60,000 nt of DNA, from positions 17,597,385 to 17,657,384 of the forward strand of contig NC_088295.1 of assembly GCF_032854445.1 (NCBI RefSeq), written 5' to 3'. The DNA comes from Liolophura sinensis. Its lineage: Eukaryota > Mollusca > Polyplacophora > Chitonida > Chitonidae. A program made the position numbers and the translations under genes. Below the pieces are notes generated by a model. That model did no database searches and was not told the origin of the DNA. It saw only the letters and a program-made list of their open reading frames with translations. This document shows, in pieces, positions 39,861-51,300 of this stretch (position 1 is its first letter; each line of letters opens with the position of its first letter).

Positions 39861-40666
39861 CGTTCAGCCGCCACACATGATGGTACAAACTATATTGCAT
39901 AAAGAACGTTGATAAAACCTGTTTTAGGCTTTTTTGGGCTTCAAGTGTTATATGGAACAGCACATCCATTCTACAAAAAAAAATTTTTTTTGTGCTTTAC
40001 ATATGTAAACAAATATTTTTTGACTTATTTTTTTCAAAGGTGTCGATTAGATTCCAGGAACCCCATGTTGGTATAATTGGCTCACACTCCTTCAGGAAAG
40101 AAGGCGTGGTCTATATCTGTTAATGTTGCAACAAGCAGAGAGATGTCCCTGAGTTTTCTTTCTTAAAACCTCAAATAGTGTTATTATATGGCATGGCTTG
40201 TAGTGAGTCTTTACCTCATCGACCTAGTGTCGAGAAACATCATTTTGTTATGACTGATGTCAAATAACCTGTCATTCATTCAGCGAATCTATTAGCCAAT
40301 GTATTTGTTGTTACTTACTCAGTAAATACACCCTTAAGTATAGGCACAAAGGAACCATTTATTTTTCAAATGGATCTGATTATACCAGAGCCTTAGTGAC
40401 TATACATGTAGGGCTATATAGTGCCTCGAATATTCCATCATCTTTTGCGAGGTACCTATACATGACACCTCAGGCTGCAGACAAAGAAAGCCGTGAAGGA
40501 GCTCTTCGACCCATCATCATCGGAAAGTACATGTATTCCGGAATCCTCCAACGACAATCCCCGTCATGTTGACTAAATGCATATATGTGTACGTTACAGA
40601 TAAAAGAACTGGATAATGAGGCACTTTCATATAGGCTTTCTGCTTTTCCTCAGTTAATCTCAACAC

Positions 40667-40672
40667 CACGTG
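40667..40672. promoter_or_regulatory. E-box CACGTG
   Basis: Core of a 12-bp palindrome CACCACGTGGTG (40664-40675), about 1.2 kb upstream of the EVA1C start and 7.5 kb upstream of the cry1 start. CACGTG is the canonical CLOCK:BMAL/CYCLE site; function here is inferred. Confidence 0.35.
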
Positions 40673-41614
40673 GTGTGGTTAATTCTTAATGACGAGCGTG
40701 TTTATTCATGTCAACCATTAATAAATGCAAACGGAAACAGAAATCGGATCGTACTCCATATAGGCAGATGTACTAATAATCTTTTACACCGGGCTCTGTA
40801 CGTGGGCTGCATGGATTACGTTATATCTGGGCAAATAACTGCATATACACATAACATAAATATCGGCCTATACAGGCAAATAGCTTGAATAGAAGTGAAG
40901 ACTGCCAACAAGATAACATATTTTAATAGTTTCCTTCGATTTCAAATTTTATCAGCCGCAAAACCATGCCTCTTGTACTGATCTGCTAACACAGTACGTA
41001 TCAAGTGTCACAGCAATAACCCTGCAGCTGACGTGCTAACCCGTCGGATAATTGCCTAGTAGGTTATTTTTTCGACAGGACCCATGAAAAGACTATCTCC
41101 CAGTGATAAGTGCCTACCGTATCACCTGACGTTTACGTGCCGTAGGGGTGTGAGATCCAGAACCGTAACCCCGAGGGGTGAGGGGGAACAGAACAAACCT
41201 AGCACAACAAAGCCCTCAATAGATTAACACGGGGCGTAATTGAATAGAATAACATCTTAGGTCACCTACTTCACGAAAGCTGGAACGTGAGAAAGTAACC
41301 GAGTCCTCCCAAGACAATTCCCCTTTGTTTTGAGCCCTTGCCGCGCTCCGCGTGAGATTGTGCTCCCCAGGGTAGGGCTCCTCCCACCGGGAATGCTTTG
41401 CTTACCACTTCTGCTCCTGGTAAATTTGCTTTACTGGGTATCGGATTATAATAAGGGCATTAATCATTTGACGCTATAAGGAATAGTCAGTTATGTAGTC
41501 ATATATGTGAAAGGATTAGTGATGATTAGACCTGTATAAGGTTAAACCAACAAAAGGGCTACCTGTGTGTAATCTGATCATGAAAATTATATAATAATTA
41601 TACATATATAACTC

Positions 41615-41620
41615 CACGTG
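41615..41620. promoter_or_regulatory. E-box CACGTG
   Basis: Single CACGTG in the shared intergenic region. Chance occurrence cannot be excluded. Confidence 0.2.
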
Positions 41621-42109
41621 TTCATAGCCTTATAGGTTATTGAATATTTGATTGTAATAAATCGAAGATTAAACTCACTTTGAACTCTGGAGGCTTGTTT
41701 CTGTAATAACAAATGTATGCATATGAGGAATAGGACCTGGAATGACCCTTTGATAGCCAGTCCTGCCTGAGTTCAAGCCAAATTTTGGCACCATAAGCCT
41801 TGATCACTGAGGAACAAGGAACAGGGACATAACATACGGAAACAGCTCATTGGTTTGCTCGTAGATTCTAACCAACTAACTGACCATCAACAAGAGGTAT
41901 ATCTTGTTCGAATTCATCAGTTTGTTAGCCAAACCCTGTCTTTTTGTGCTGGGCGTATCTATTGAAGTACAGTGGTTTCTCAGTCCCGAGTCTTCCCGGT
42001 ATCTCCAGCCATAACCTAAAACACCATCGATCGTAATGGTGAAACATTTTTAAGTGGGCCAACGTTGCATAAAGCGACAATGAAATAAATTCGTTAAAAA
42101 TACCGTGCA

Positions 42110-42960
42110 AAGGTCAAGTGTCAATGTAAATCAAATGTTCTTCTACATGACTATACGGGTGCACGCGTGTTACAAATTTGGTTTAAATTGCTGGCCGATT
42201 TCAAGACGTATGAAGTTTACAAGCATGTCTAAAAAAAACATAACTAAAATCACCCAAATCACCGTGAAAAAATTGGCCAAGGTTACCGGAAATGAAGAGG
42301 GTTCTTTCCAACGGCTAAGTAAGCTTAGTAAACCTGGTCAAACAAGCCTTCGAAGACATCTTGGGTGTTGACAAGGTAAAGGAGACACATACTCAACGAC
42401 ATTGAACAAATACATCGGAATCAATGAAAAACAATAGGGTTATTCTATATGATGTATATATGTGGTGCTGGTTTGAAGAAGATTTTTTAAAGGTTTCAAG
42501 AAATTTCCCCATTAAATATAACCCATATAACCCACAATGACCTGAAAACAATTGGCCAACAGACACAACGACCTTAACACAAAAATAAATCAATATCCAT
42601 GAAAAACAATGTGGTCCTTCCACATGTATTGATGGACATAAACGTATGTAGTACTAGATTCATGAAGAAAACTTCATAAAGACATGCCTTCTTTACAAGC
42701 CTTTCGAAAAAACATAAATTTACAACATCACCCCAAATGACCTTGGAATGATCGGCCTAGATCTCGAAAAATGAATAGGGTTCTTCCCAATGCTGATATA
42801 TGTGAAATAAGTTTGTAAGCGTGGCTTTAGATGCGTACAGGAGACAGCGCAATCATGAAAAATTACTGCTAGACGGACGAACCGAAGTCGAACCCTACGA
42901 CTATACAAGCCGGTTTTGTGAACTCGTGTCCGAGCGATATCATGTCTTCCCAAGGGGCAA
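42110..42960 (+). repeat. Diverged repeat tract, ~3 related units
   Basis: Similar phrases recur about every 200-250 bases: CCGTGAAAAAATTGGCCAAG, then ACCTGAAAACAATTGGCCAA, then ACCTTGGAATGATCGGCCTA. Each is followed by a GGTTCTT/GGGTTATT/GTGGTCCTT...CC block and a GTTT-AAG or TTCATGAAG block. Decayed interspersed repeats; family not recognised. Confidence 0.45.
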
Positions 42961-44149
42961 CGTATAAAAATTGACACATTTACTTATTTAATATTTGGTC
43001 AATCGACAAGAGGATATTATCTGAAAGGATGTTTAAAGATATATCTTATAGAATACAGCAGAACAATTTATGTTAGTGTTTGGATTTTGAAGTATACACC
43101 AAAACTGTATATTTCACCATTAAACACATCGAATTATAGGATTATAAGAAAATTGGAAATATACAAACTATCCACAAGCCTTCAGATACAAAGGCAATCA
43201 CCTGCATGCTTAAATTTACTTAAATGTACATGGGAATTAAGAAAACATGAAAATTCCAATCATTCTGTCAAGGAATTAATCACCCCATCGATCAACCAGT
43301 TTGTGCACAAATAAGCCCAAAGTGTAGTCAAGTCTCACAGTGTAATACCTGTACATTGCACTATACATCTGGTCGTTGCATTTGCACAACCCAATTTGAA
43401 AAGTATGTGGGTAATCAACCCGGGTATATATAAAGAGTAATTAATTTATACACCTACACGATACTGCTAATAGGCCGTCATTTGTGGCAACTAACCATTT
43501 GGCTTTTTGTTCCATCGGCCACTTATACCGCCAGTTCGGCCATTTCTTTTGTCTCATAAATGAACTCGCCCTCCTGTATGTCAATCAAGTATCAGACACA
43601 CAAACCTTCCCATTTCACCTTCTAACAAGAAATACAGACTATACGCTGTTCAAACTTGGAAGGATGCATGCACCATCAACTTGCTGTCGTAATTCAGGCT
43701 TGATGTTTATGAATGCATCATTTATAGGCGTCTGGTAATAAACGAATGGGCAGTTTTTCAGTGCAGTCTTGATTGAGTTGCTCTACAGCTCGCTCTTTAC
43801 CATGTAAACTTGTAATTAATATATCATGTATGTGAAATAGCAAGTACTTAGTTTCGATCTCTTGCGTTTGTAAGAAGATACACTGAAAAAGGAAATCGGA
43901 TTAACACCTCGCACGCACGGATGTCTAAGGTGTATGGGTAGATACACAGGTAAATTGGTTAGTTTATCTATACGCTGACGCGACCTCATATTGACAGTAA
44001 AGTTTTCTTTCTCAAGACGGAAACAGTTATTCCCAAATATAACGAACTTACTCTTTCCTCTTTTTCATTTTATATATCTTTCTGTCGCAAATACATGATC
44101 TACTTGCCCTACTTTGTATACTATTGAGTCGTGCAATAAAGATTGATTT

Positions 44150-44262
44150 GAACAGAATTCGCGCGTCAGTTACCGTGCGATTCATACAGCTACATGCTGA
44201 AACTGTGATCGAACCCCTTCGGTCAAGGCCCTGATAGTGACGCTTTAACCTTCTGACCTTGC
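44150..44262 (-). mobile_element. tRNA-like SINE remnant
   Basis: On the minus strand: AGAAGGTTAAAGCGTCACTA (A-box region), then GGGGTTCGATCAC, a near-perfect B box, at pol III-like spacing. Arms do not form a full cloverleaf, so it is more likely a SINE head than a functional tRNA. It is unlike the 21380 family. Confidence 0.4.
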
Positions 44263-45041
44263 AAAGGTTCCTATGTATGTATTCATTTTTGATTGACATA
44301 TCAACATATTGGGAAATTCTTTGAATGTTCTCAAAGATGTTTTATTAGTCATAATCTACTTGTATTGTGTTATAACACCAGTAAACCAGTTTTAATTAAT
44401 AATGCAATATGCAAAAAAACGATCGGCCTGAGCCTCCAAAGGGCTTCGTTGAGTTTGGCTCAGCGAGTGATCCCCCCTTGATATTCCCATACACGCTACT
44501 ACAATTTATCTATATCCGCGCCATAATGCACATTCCCACATTTATATAGTTTGATTTGTATACAATGTTTGACGGACTTTTCACCATTCTCTTTGTATGC
44601 AGGAATATTACATAGATAAATAGTCAACTGCTACATATTCACAGGCCCTAAAGTTTTCTCATTGGATTATTGGAAATTTGTATATATGCATATACCAGTA
44701 GGCCCTAATCCATGCAGCCGATATGGTCTTCCTCCAATAGCTGCATAATTAAGACAGCAATATGGCCTTTGTTACTTTAGACGATAAAGTAAAGAGCAAC
44801 TTTTGCTATCTATGTCTTAAAAAGCACACCATACATATATACTATAGTGACAAGAGTACATTGCCAATGTGACAAGAACGTCATGTTCCGGAGGTCCAGT
44901 CGAGATACATAGCTTGTCACTTTTAGAATGGCTATATCTATATACATATCCTCCTCATAACGAGATCTCCACTTTTGGCCGCATTGTCATTGCTTTGGTG
45001 AACGCTCAGTAGATAAGGTCATCCAGCGGACTACGAGATAA

Positions 45042-45135
45042 CACGGCGGCATAAAAGAACGGCATAAAACAACAATCAAATAAATAATTAAATATATTAA
45101 CAAATAAACCAATCAACAATTAAATAAATAAATAA
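45042..45135 (+). repeat. SINE-tail-like AATA-rich tract
   Basis: CGGCATAAAACAACAATCAA followed by repeated ATAAATAA-type sequence resembles the SINE 3' end (CGGCGTAAAACACCAATCAA plus tail). The body of the element is missing. Confidence 0.5.
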
Positions 45136-46400
45136 TAACAAAAAGGGACTAATATGTAATTTTGCCCGGCTTCCTTTCATTGTTTCAGTCGCCAGAAATT
45201 GCCTACAACGGGTTTCATGACATCTCAAAGACCAGGGCTTCAGGGACCTGGGTGCATGGCCCCTGGACCCTCTCTTGTTCGGCTAGGATAGTAACTTAGC
45301 GGTCGATTCAACAAAGCCATTGATGACTTCAGAAACTGAAATACGATTTAAAAGCTTATTTTTCGGCTTTAGAAATTAAAATTTTGTCTACCTCACCAGT
45401 AGGCCTATTAGCTGAAGACAAAAATTTCCACAGGACCTGGTACGGTAAGGCGGGAATCGGCTCAAGAGAGGTACGATAAAGGAAGTTCAAACTTCAAAAT
45501 CCCAGAACAGTTATGTAAATTTCCAAATCAAAAGTATAAAACTTGGTCCAAACACCCATAAAAGTTATATGGCTATGAAAGAGATGGTTGCTTGGTAATA
45601 ACCCGCCAAAATGCACTCTCTGTCAAAAACAGCAATTTTTCGTTCAAACAGGGCACATTGTCTTTAATTTACACTATGAAGATCAACGTTAACCAGAATA
45701 TCTTTACTTTCACGCGTGTATTCCTACATGCTGTCACAGTGATCACTTTATCATGTGATCAGTTTTGTCTGATTTTGGCAAGTTTATAGTTCGCATTTCG
45801 GCCGTAGTCTGTCAGGCATCCTTCAGAGTACAGTGAACTAATGAACTTACTGTGGAGAACAGGTTGCACCTCGCAAAAGAGTTTGAATCATTGTGGTTCT
45901 TTTTTCTTTCTTGGGCAACAAACTTTCTGAGTAAAGATATAGGCTAGTGTTGCATTAGATAAGTGTCATTGTGAATTTAAATGGATAATTGTTAAGCTGT
46001 GGTAGGCCTATTACGTAACGTGTGGCAACTATAGCGAAATCATACGTAAATCCTGGTTGAGAGCATATGTGGCCCTCTAGCTATCATTAACATGTTGATA
46101 TGTCTAGCAGAAGTATAAAGCTGAACATTTGTAATATATGTATTTAATTGATTGGTGCATAGAACGTTCTCAATAATTTTTCAGAAAGTTACATTCGTGG
46201 TGCATTCATTTTCCCCACTCAACAGTGTCTGGTCCAGAAAAAAAGACATTTCAGTGAGACTGGAGCAGTCTACCATTTTTCGATTTTATGATGTATAGAT
46301 TGCTTCAGTTTATGATCGGAGATAAGTCGCATGCTTGCCATGTAACAGGAAGAGAAGAGTAAACCAAAACTGAAAAAGAACTTGCCTTACCGCACAATGC

Positions 46401-46406
46401 CACGTG
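46401..46406. promoter_or_regulatory. E-box CACGTG upstream of cry1
   Basis: CCACGTGG about 1.8 kb upstream of the cry1 ATG, within a locally GC-richer stretch (46390-46620) that could be the cry1 promoter. Candidate clock-factor site by motif only. Confidence 0.35.
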
Positions 46407-47126
46407 GTCTAGAGGCGTAGGGGGCGTGCCTTTATACAAAACCACAGCCCTACAGGGCTATCTTCGAACAACTGTCAGGGTTACTCCCCTTCTAAACATT
46501 TGTCACCGTGGTGTGGCGCTATTTTCAAACTGTTTTGACAAGGGCAGGTAGTGTGATATGTGGAGAAGTTATTCTACTGTCTGTGCCTTGCGGGTACGGG
46601 GGAAAGTAAACAGCGAATAGAGCATTAATTATGACCACAGTGAGGTGTAACTGGTGAGGCAATAAGACTCAAATGTTTTGCCGTCACCTACATTACGTGG
46701 CATAACTGTCCTGTAGTGTGGCGTACAGGTAAAATAGCACTGGCCGATGTCGTTGCATTCGTAAGCTGCAAGCGTGCAAATATTCCCTGGCAGGTGCAGC
46801 TTCATTAGGTATGGATAGACTATGTCCTTATAACAGAATTAGTGGCTGTAATGATATGTATCTCCACAGAGAACCCAATCAAGGTGTTCACAATACAGGA
46901 CTAAGGAGCTCGCCACACCTGGTTCAATAAAATTAAACGTTGAGGTCTATTTTCAACAATTTCTGGTTCTGTAAGACGGATCGGAAGCTAGAGACCACAT
47001 GATCTTCTTAGTAACAAATGGTGTGGGTAAAAAAAAACGGTCCTCCCAACGTTATTGCATAGGCTTATGTGGTTCACACAGTCATTTATACTGATAAAAT
47101 GATCCAACAGCTCGGCTCTTTTATGT

Positions 47127-47369
47127 GAGCCCAATCAGCATTTCAGGGGTCTCACGAGTTCACGCAGATATCGGCGAGACAGGTGGGAGCTCTGGCAAGC
47201 TAACATACATAAAAGACGTTATTTTACTTTAGTTGCTGGACTGAACACAACTCGATGGCACCGTTTGCATGTAAAATCATGTCTTTTAGCGATGGTAGTT
47301 TGCAAGGGACCCCACCTGTCTCGCCAATATCTGCGTGATACCAAGACCCCTGAAATGCAGATTGGGCTT
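47127..47369. mobile_element. 243-bp hairpin (MITE-like) element
   Basis: Left arm begins GAGCCCAATCAGCATTTCAG and contains CACGCAGATATCGGCGAGAC. The right arm carries the inverse (GTCTCGCCAATATCTGCGTG; CTGAAATGCAGATTGGGCTT). Pairing continues inward through GGCAAGCTAACATACATAAAAGAC against GTCTTTTAGCGATGGTAGTTTGC, leaving about a 40-base loop. No coding capacity and no clear target duplication. Confidence 0.8.
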
Positions 47370-48204
47370 ATTTAGAACTGTTGCTCTAGGTTGTGGTTTC
47401 CCTGGTATTGGGCTTTAGCATGCTATGTACTCTGTTTGTGACATCAGCAGAGCTGCAAAGCTTACCCAGAAAGTTAATGAAAATCAATTAAACGGTTTCA
47501 ATGAAGGCAATATCAGGTGTCGGTAAAGCATGAAAATTAGAAGTACACAGCTCATACCACAATTTCATTGCCATTGAATTTCTGTTAATTATTTTTGTTT
47601 ATGACAAGCATCTGGACTGTATGGAGTATATGATTTCATTATTGCAGATGTGGCCTTATACCTAGTCCTATAGCACAATATGACTGTGTTTTTATAGTTC
47701 TGACTTGACACAGAGTCTGACATACAGCCATGACTCTCATTAAAGCTGACAGGAAACTCCTCATACCAGATGCAAGCATGACCTGGTAAATTATGGAGAA
47801 ATGAATGTGACATGTACAAAACATTGGCCCTTTTACCCTGTTTGGAGATGTGGTTGACTGATAAGTGTCATTAATTATTGGCTGGTGCGGAGCTACCCTG
47901 CAGTTGTTGTTGATAAGTTTACGTTGGTAATCATTACTGGTTTATGAGAGCATATGCTACATATGTGTGTCTGTTTTCGGTCAGAACAAGTTCTAAAACA
48001 GCCTCCCATCAAAACATCATCCGCCGTATCAGAACAGAAGGCATTTATTTTTTTAAATTCATACACTTTTACCATATCCTAGTAGTTAGGTCAGCCGTTC
48101 ACCAATATGTAATCAGTTTGTTTGGTAGCTGTCTAGGTATATACATAATGGGGGCAAAATCTCTTATGTATGACTAACCTGACTGTGTTAATTTCCCAGG
48201 AAGT

Positions 48205-48367
48205 ATGAATACAACTGCAAGCAAAAGGAAGTGTGAAATATCGGCTCAGACTTCAATTCATTGGTTTCGCCATGGACAACGCCTTCATGACAATCCAGCT
48301 CTGCTAGATGCTCTTGATGGTTGTGATACATTATATCCAGTTTTTATTTTTGATGGACAGGTTGCAG
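48205..48367 (+). CDS. cry1: cry1 exon 1
   Basis: ATG at 48205 lies five bases after an acceptor-like TTTCCCAG (ends 48199), suggesting a 5' UTR intron. It encodes a 13-residue leader, then [20 protein letters not shown], the start of the alpha/beta antenna domain. Ends CAG|GTATGT in phase 1. Confidence 0.9.
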
Positions 48368-51300
48368 GTATGTGATGCTATCAATTATTTTTTTTTCTTT
48401 TACATATATGGTATTTACTCAAAAATAGATATATATTTTGTCAACTATGACACTTCTAGCTCCAGGTTTGGAGTTACAGTTTTCCTTTCCTTTGTAATCA
48501 AAAAAGGGAGATAAAACATAAAAAAACTATATGTATAATTATACAGGAAACTGAAATAAAAACCTGGAAATGTCTGTAATGGTTGGAAATATTGAGACAA
48601 AATTTTTCAATGGTTTTGATGAAAAATATGATAAAACATTTTAGACAAAATTTGTGTAAAAATTGAAAAGTATTTATTCTGTCTTCCAGTTTGTCTTTTA
48701 AGAACATTTTTGGAAAAAAAAAAAACATTTCTAAACCCGCAGGAATTAGACTATGCAGTAAATGAGAGAAAAGAACTACAATGGAGTTACAGGAAAGCAT
48801 AACTGAAGATTTGCTTTGATTTATGGGATGGTGTAAACACTGAAATGTTTTTCTGGAATTTTGTTCATACATGATTATGATATGATTATGATATGCTTAA
48901 GATGTGGTAATGTTAATTTGTACATGTATCCTTCTGAAACTTTGATAAGAAATATATCTCCTGGAAAGAAATATTGTTGTCAATGTTTTTTTACTTCAAC
49001 TTTGCCCACAATGTTATTGAAAGTTATATTGTTGTGAAGAAATATTATTTTAATGTTTTGATCTAATTTTATTACAAGGATAAAATGATTTACAAATTGG
49101 AAGCACATTTCTACGCTTAAATACATAGGTCTGAGACCATTTTCAGAATAAAGATAAGGGCAAAAGCTTGTTTCGTAAGGGCGTATGTCCTAAGGGCACC
49201 TTTCCTGTTTGGGTTCTGTCCTTAAGGGCTCATATCCTACATTCATCGCTGAGATGACGTGGGTCATCTGTAATTTTCCAATTCAGATTATGTTTTGTAT
49301 GTTACAGGTGTTTGAGAAATAACCATGAATGTCAAAAATTGCAGTTAAGTAAAATAACTAGGGTATTCCTTTCTTAACCCTGGGTTAAATTTTGTTTGAT
49401 TTTAATATTCTTGTTTTTAGGAACAGATACAGCTGGGTATAATCGTTGGAGATTTCTTCTTGAGAGCCTTGAAGATTTAGACAGACAGTTTCAAAAGCAT
49501 GGTGGCCGGCTGTATGTATTCAAAGGAGATCCAGTAGTTGTTCTCAAGAACTTATTCAAGGTGAGTCATGTGAATTCTGTGATGTAAAGGTAGCTAAATT
49601 ACTTGATTCATCATACACTAAAATTCTGTTTATTTCTTGTTCTGGGATGATGTTACAGGAATGGGGAGTGACAAAACTAACCATCGAGCAGGACCCAGAA
49701 CCGATATGGCAGGACCGGGACTGCAGAGTTAAGTCCCTTTGTGAAGATGAAGGAGTGACCTGTGTGGAGAAGATCTCTCACACTCTTTGGAACCCTCATG
49801 TGTAAGATTAAATACATTGTGATCAGATCATATCCAAAAAGTATCTATGTACTTTGTACATGTCTTGTTATACAGCTATTAAAGGGAATGTGGGGAATTG
49901 ATCACAGGTGAAATATTTATTCCAGGTGAAGGGTTAAATTTTTAACATAGTGTCCATGCTGGTATCAATTCTGACAATACAAGTATGCATTATATTAAGG
50001 CAATTTAATGGCAATCCATTGTAATGTGTATATGTATAAATAACAGTACATATGTTCTGTAATAATGGTTGATAACTCAGTAATTCACACCCTATGGATA
50101 ATGTGTGTGGGTAGAGAATTACCTGAATTTAGTGTAAAACTGTGATAAAGTTGTACTGTGCAGCAGTGTGCATTAACTTTCTAACTGACCAGTTACAATG
50201 GGAGAGGGCATATTTTTTAATCCCGTGAGTTGGTGGTAATGAGAAGCAGAACCTGGCTCAATTGTTATGTCAAAAATGGATTGTAGCACAAAGTATTTAT
50301 AGTGTTAGAATGTATCAGTTTCTATTGCAACGTCACTCTGTCTTTAACAGGATTTGCACGGTCCATGAAACTCCTTGAATTTTCTGAAAAAAATGAAATT
50401 CTGTTTCAAGTATCCGTACTGTACTTGACAGTCCTGGAGAAAAATAAATATTCCTGGAAACTCCTTGAAAATTCTGATTTAGGGTGGAAAGAAATGTGTG
50501 TTGTATCCATAATTGTTTATCAAAACGTGAGATTACTGAATTCAAAAGAACTAATTTTTCTTAAACATATTAAAAACGTTTCTTATGTGATTGGCCATTT
50601 CAGCATTACATATGGTTCAATTTTCTTTACCTAACAGCATGCAGTGTTTTACTTATTCAGTTAAAAACAAAACCAAGTCAAAACACAGTTAAATCTAAGT
50701 ATGTGGAGGTGACATTATAGATGCTGCTGTTTGTTGTTGTCTCCACATTATGCATGCTTGATCGGTCTGCGGTAAGATCTAGCTGTGTCATGTAGGCCTA
50801 ATATTGTAAAATTGTCAAATCAGCAGATTCTTTATTCCATTCAGAGCAAAAGAAATTTATTTGATTGGGGAGAAAAATTAAGGCAAGAATTCTATTAAAG
50901 CTAATTTATCTGTCAAATAAACATCCCCCACTTTAAAGTAACCAAATGTCATGTAACTGCCGCTCAAGTTGGGCAAGAAATAAATACAGAACTCATGGAA
51001 AACCAAGCAGAAAAAGTACATTAAAAAGATAACTGCAGAAAAAAGGTAACATCTAAAATAAAGTCCTGTTGCCATTCATTTGAAAGGTGCCCATTGGAAA
51101 TGTCAAAGGATATTGGGACAACATGTCATAGATGCATCTGCTGATGCCTCATTGATGAACGGAGAAGTGTGCATAGTTTTTGTGAAAAACTTTATTCTTG
51201 TTATTGTGTGTACTTATGGGAAAAAAATATGTTCTTCAAGAATATGGACACGAGTGTTCTGAGTTGATAAGGTAAACAAAACAGTACAGTCAAACCTGAT

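Larger units (their letters stand above)
39861..48204. other. Intergenic region between divergent EVA1C and cry1
   Basis: No coding gene supported. Contains three CACGTG E-boxes, a diverged repeat tract (42110-42960), a tRNA-like remnant (44150-44262), an AATA-rich SINE tail (45042-45135) and a hairpin element (47127-47369). A cry1 5' UTR exon is likely here, because cry1 exon 1 is preceded by an acceptor-like CCCAG, but I cannot locate it. Confidence 0.6.

Noticed and set aside
50302-50634. 110-codon frame in cry1 intron 3
   Set aside because: Lies in an interspersed-repeat-like tract with internally repeated CTCCTTGAA motifs and is not in phase with flanking exons.
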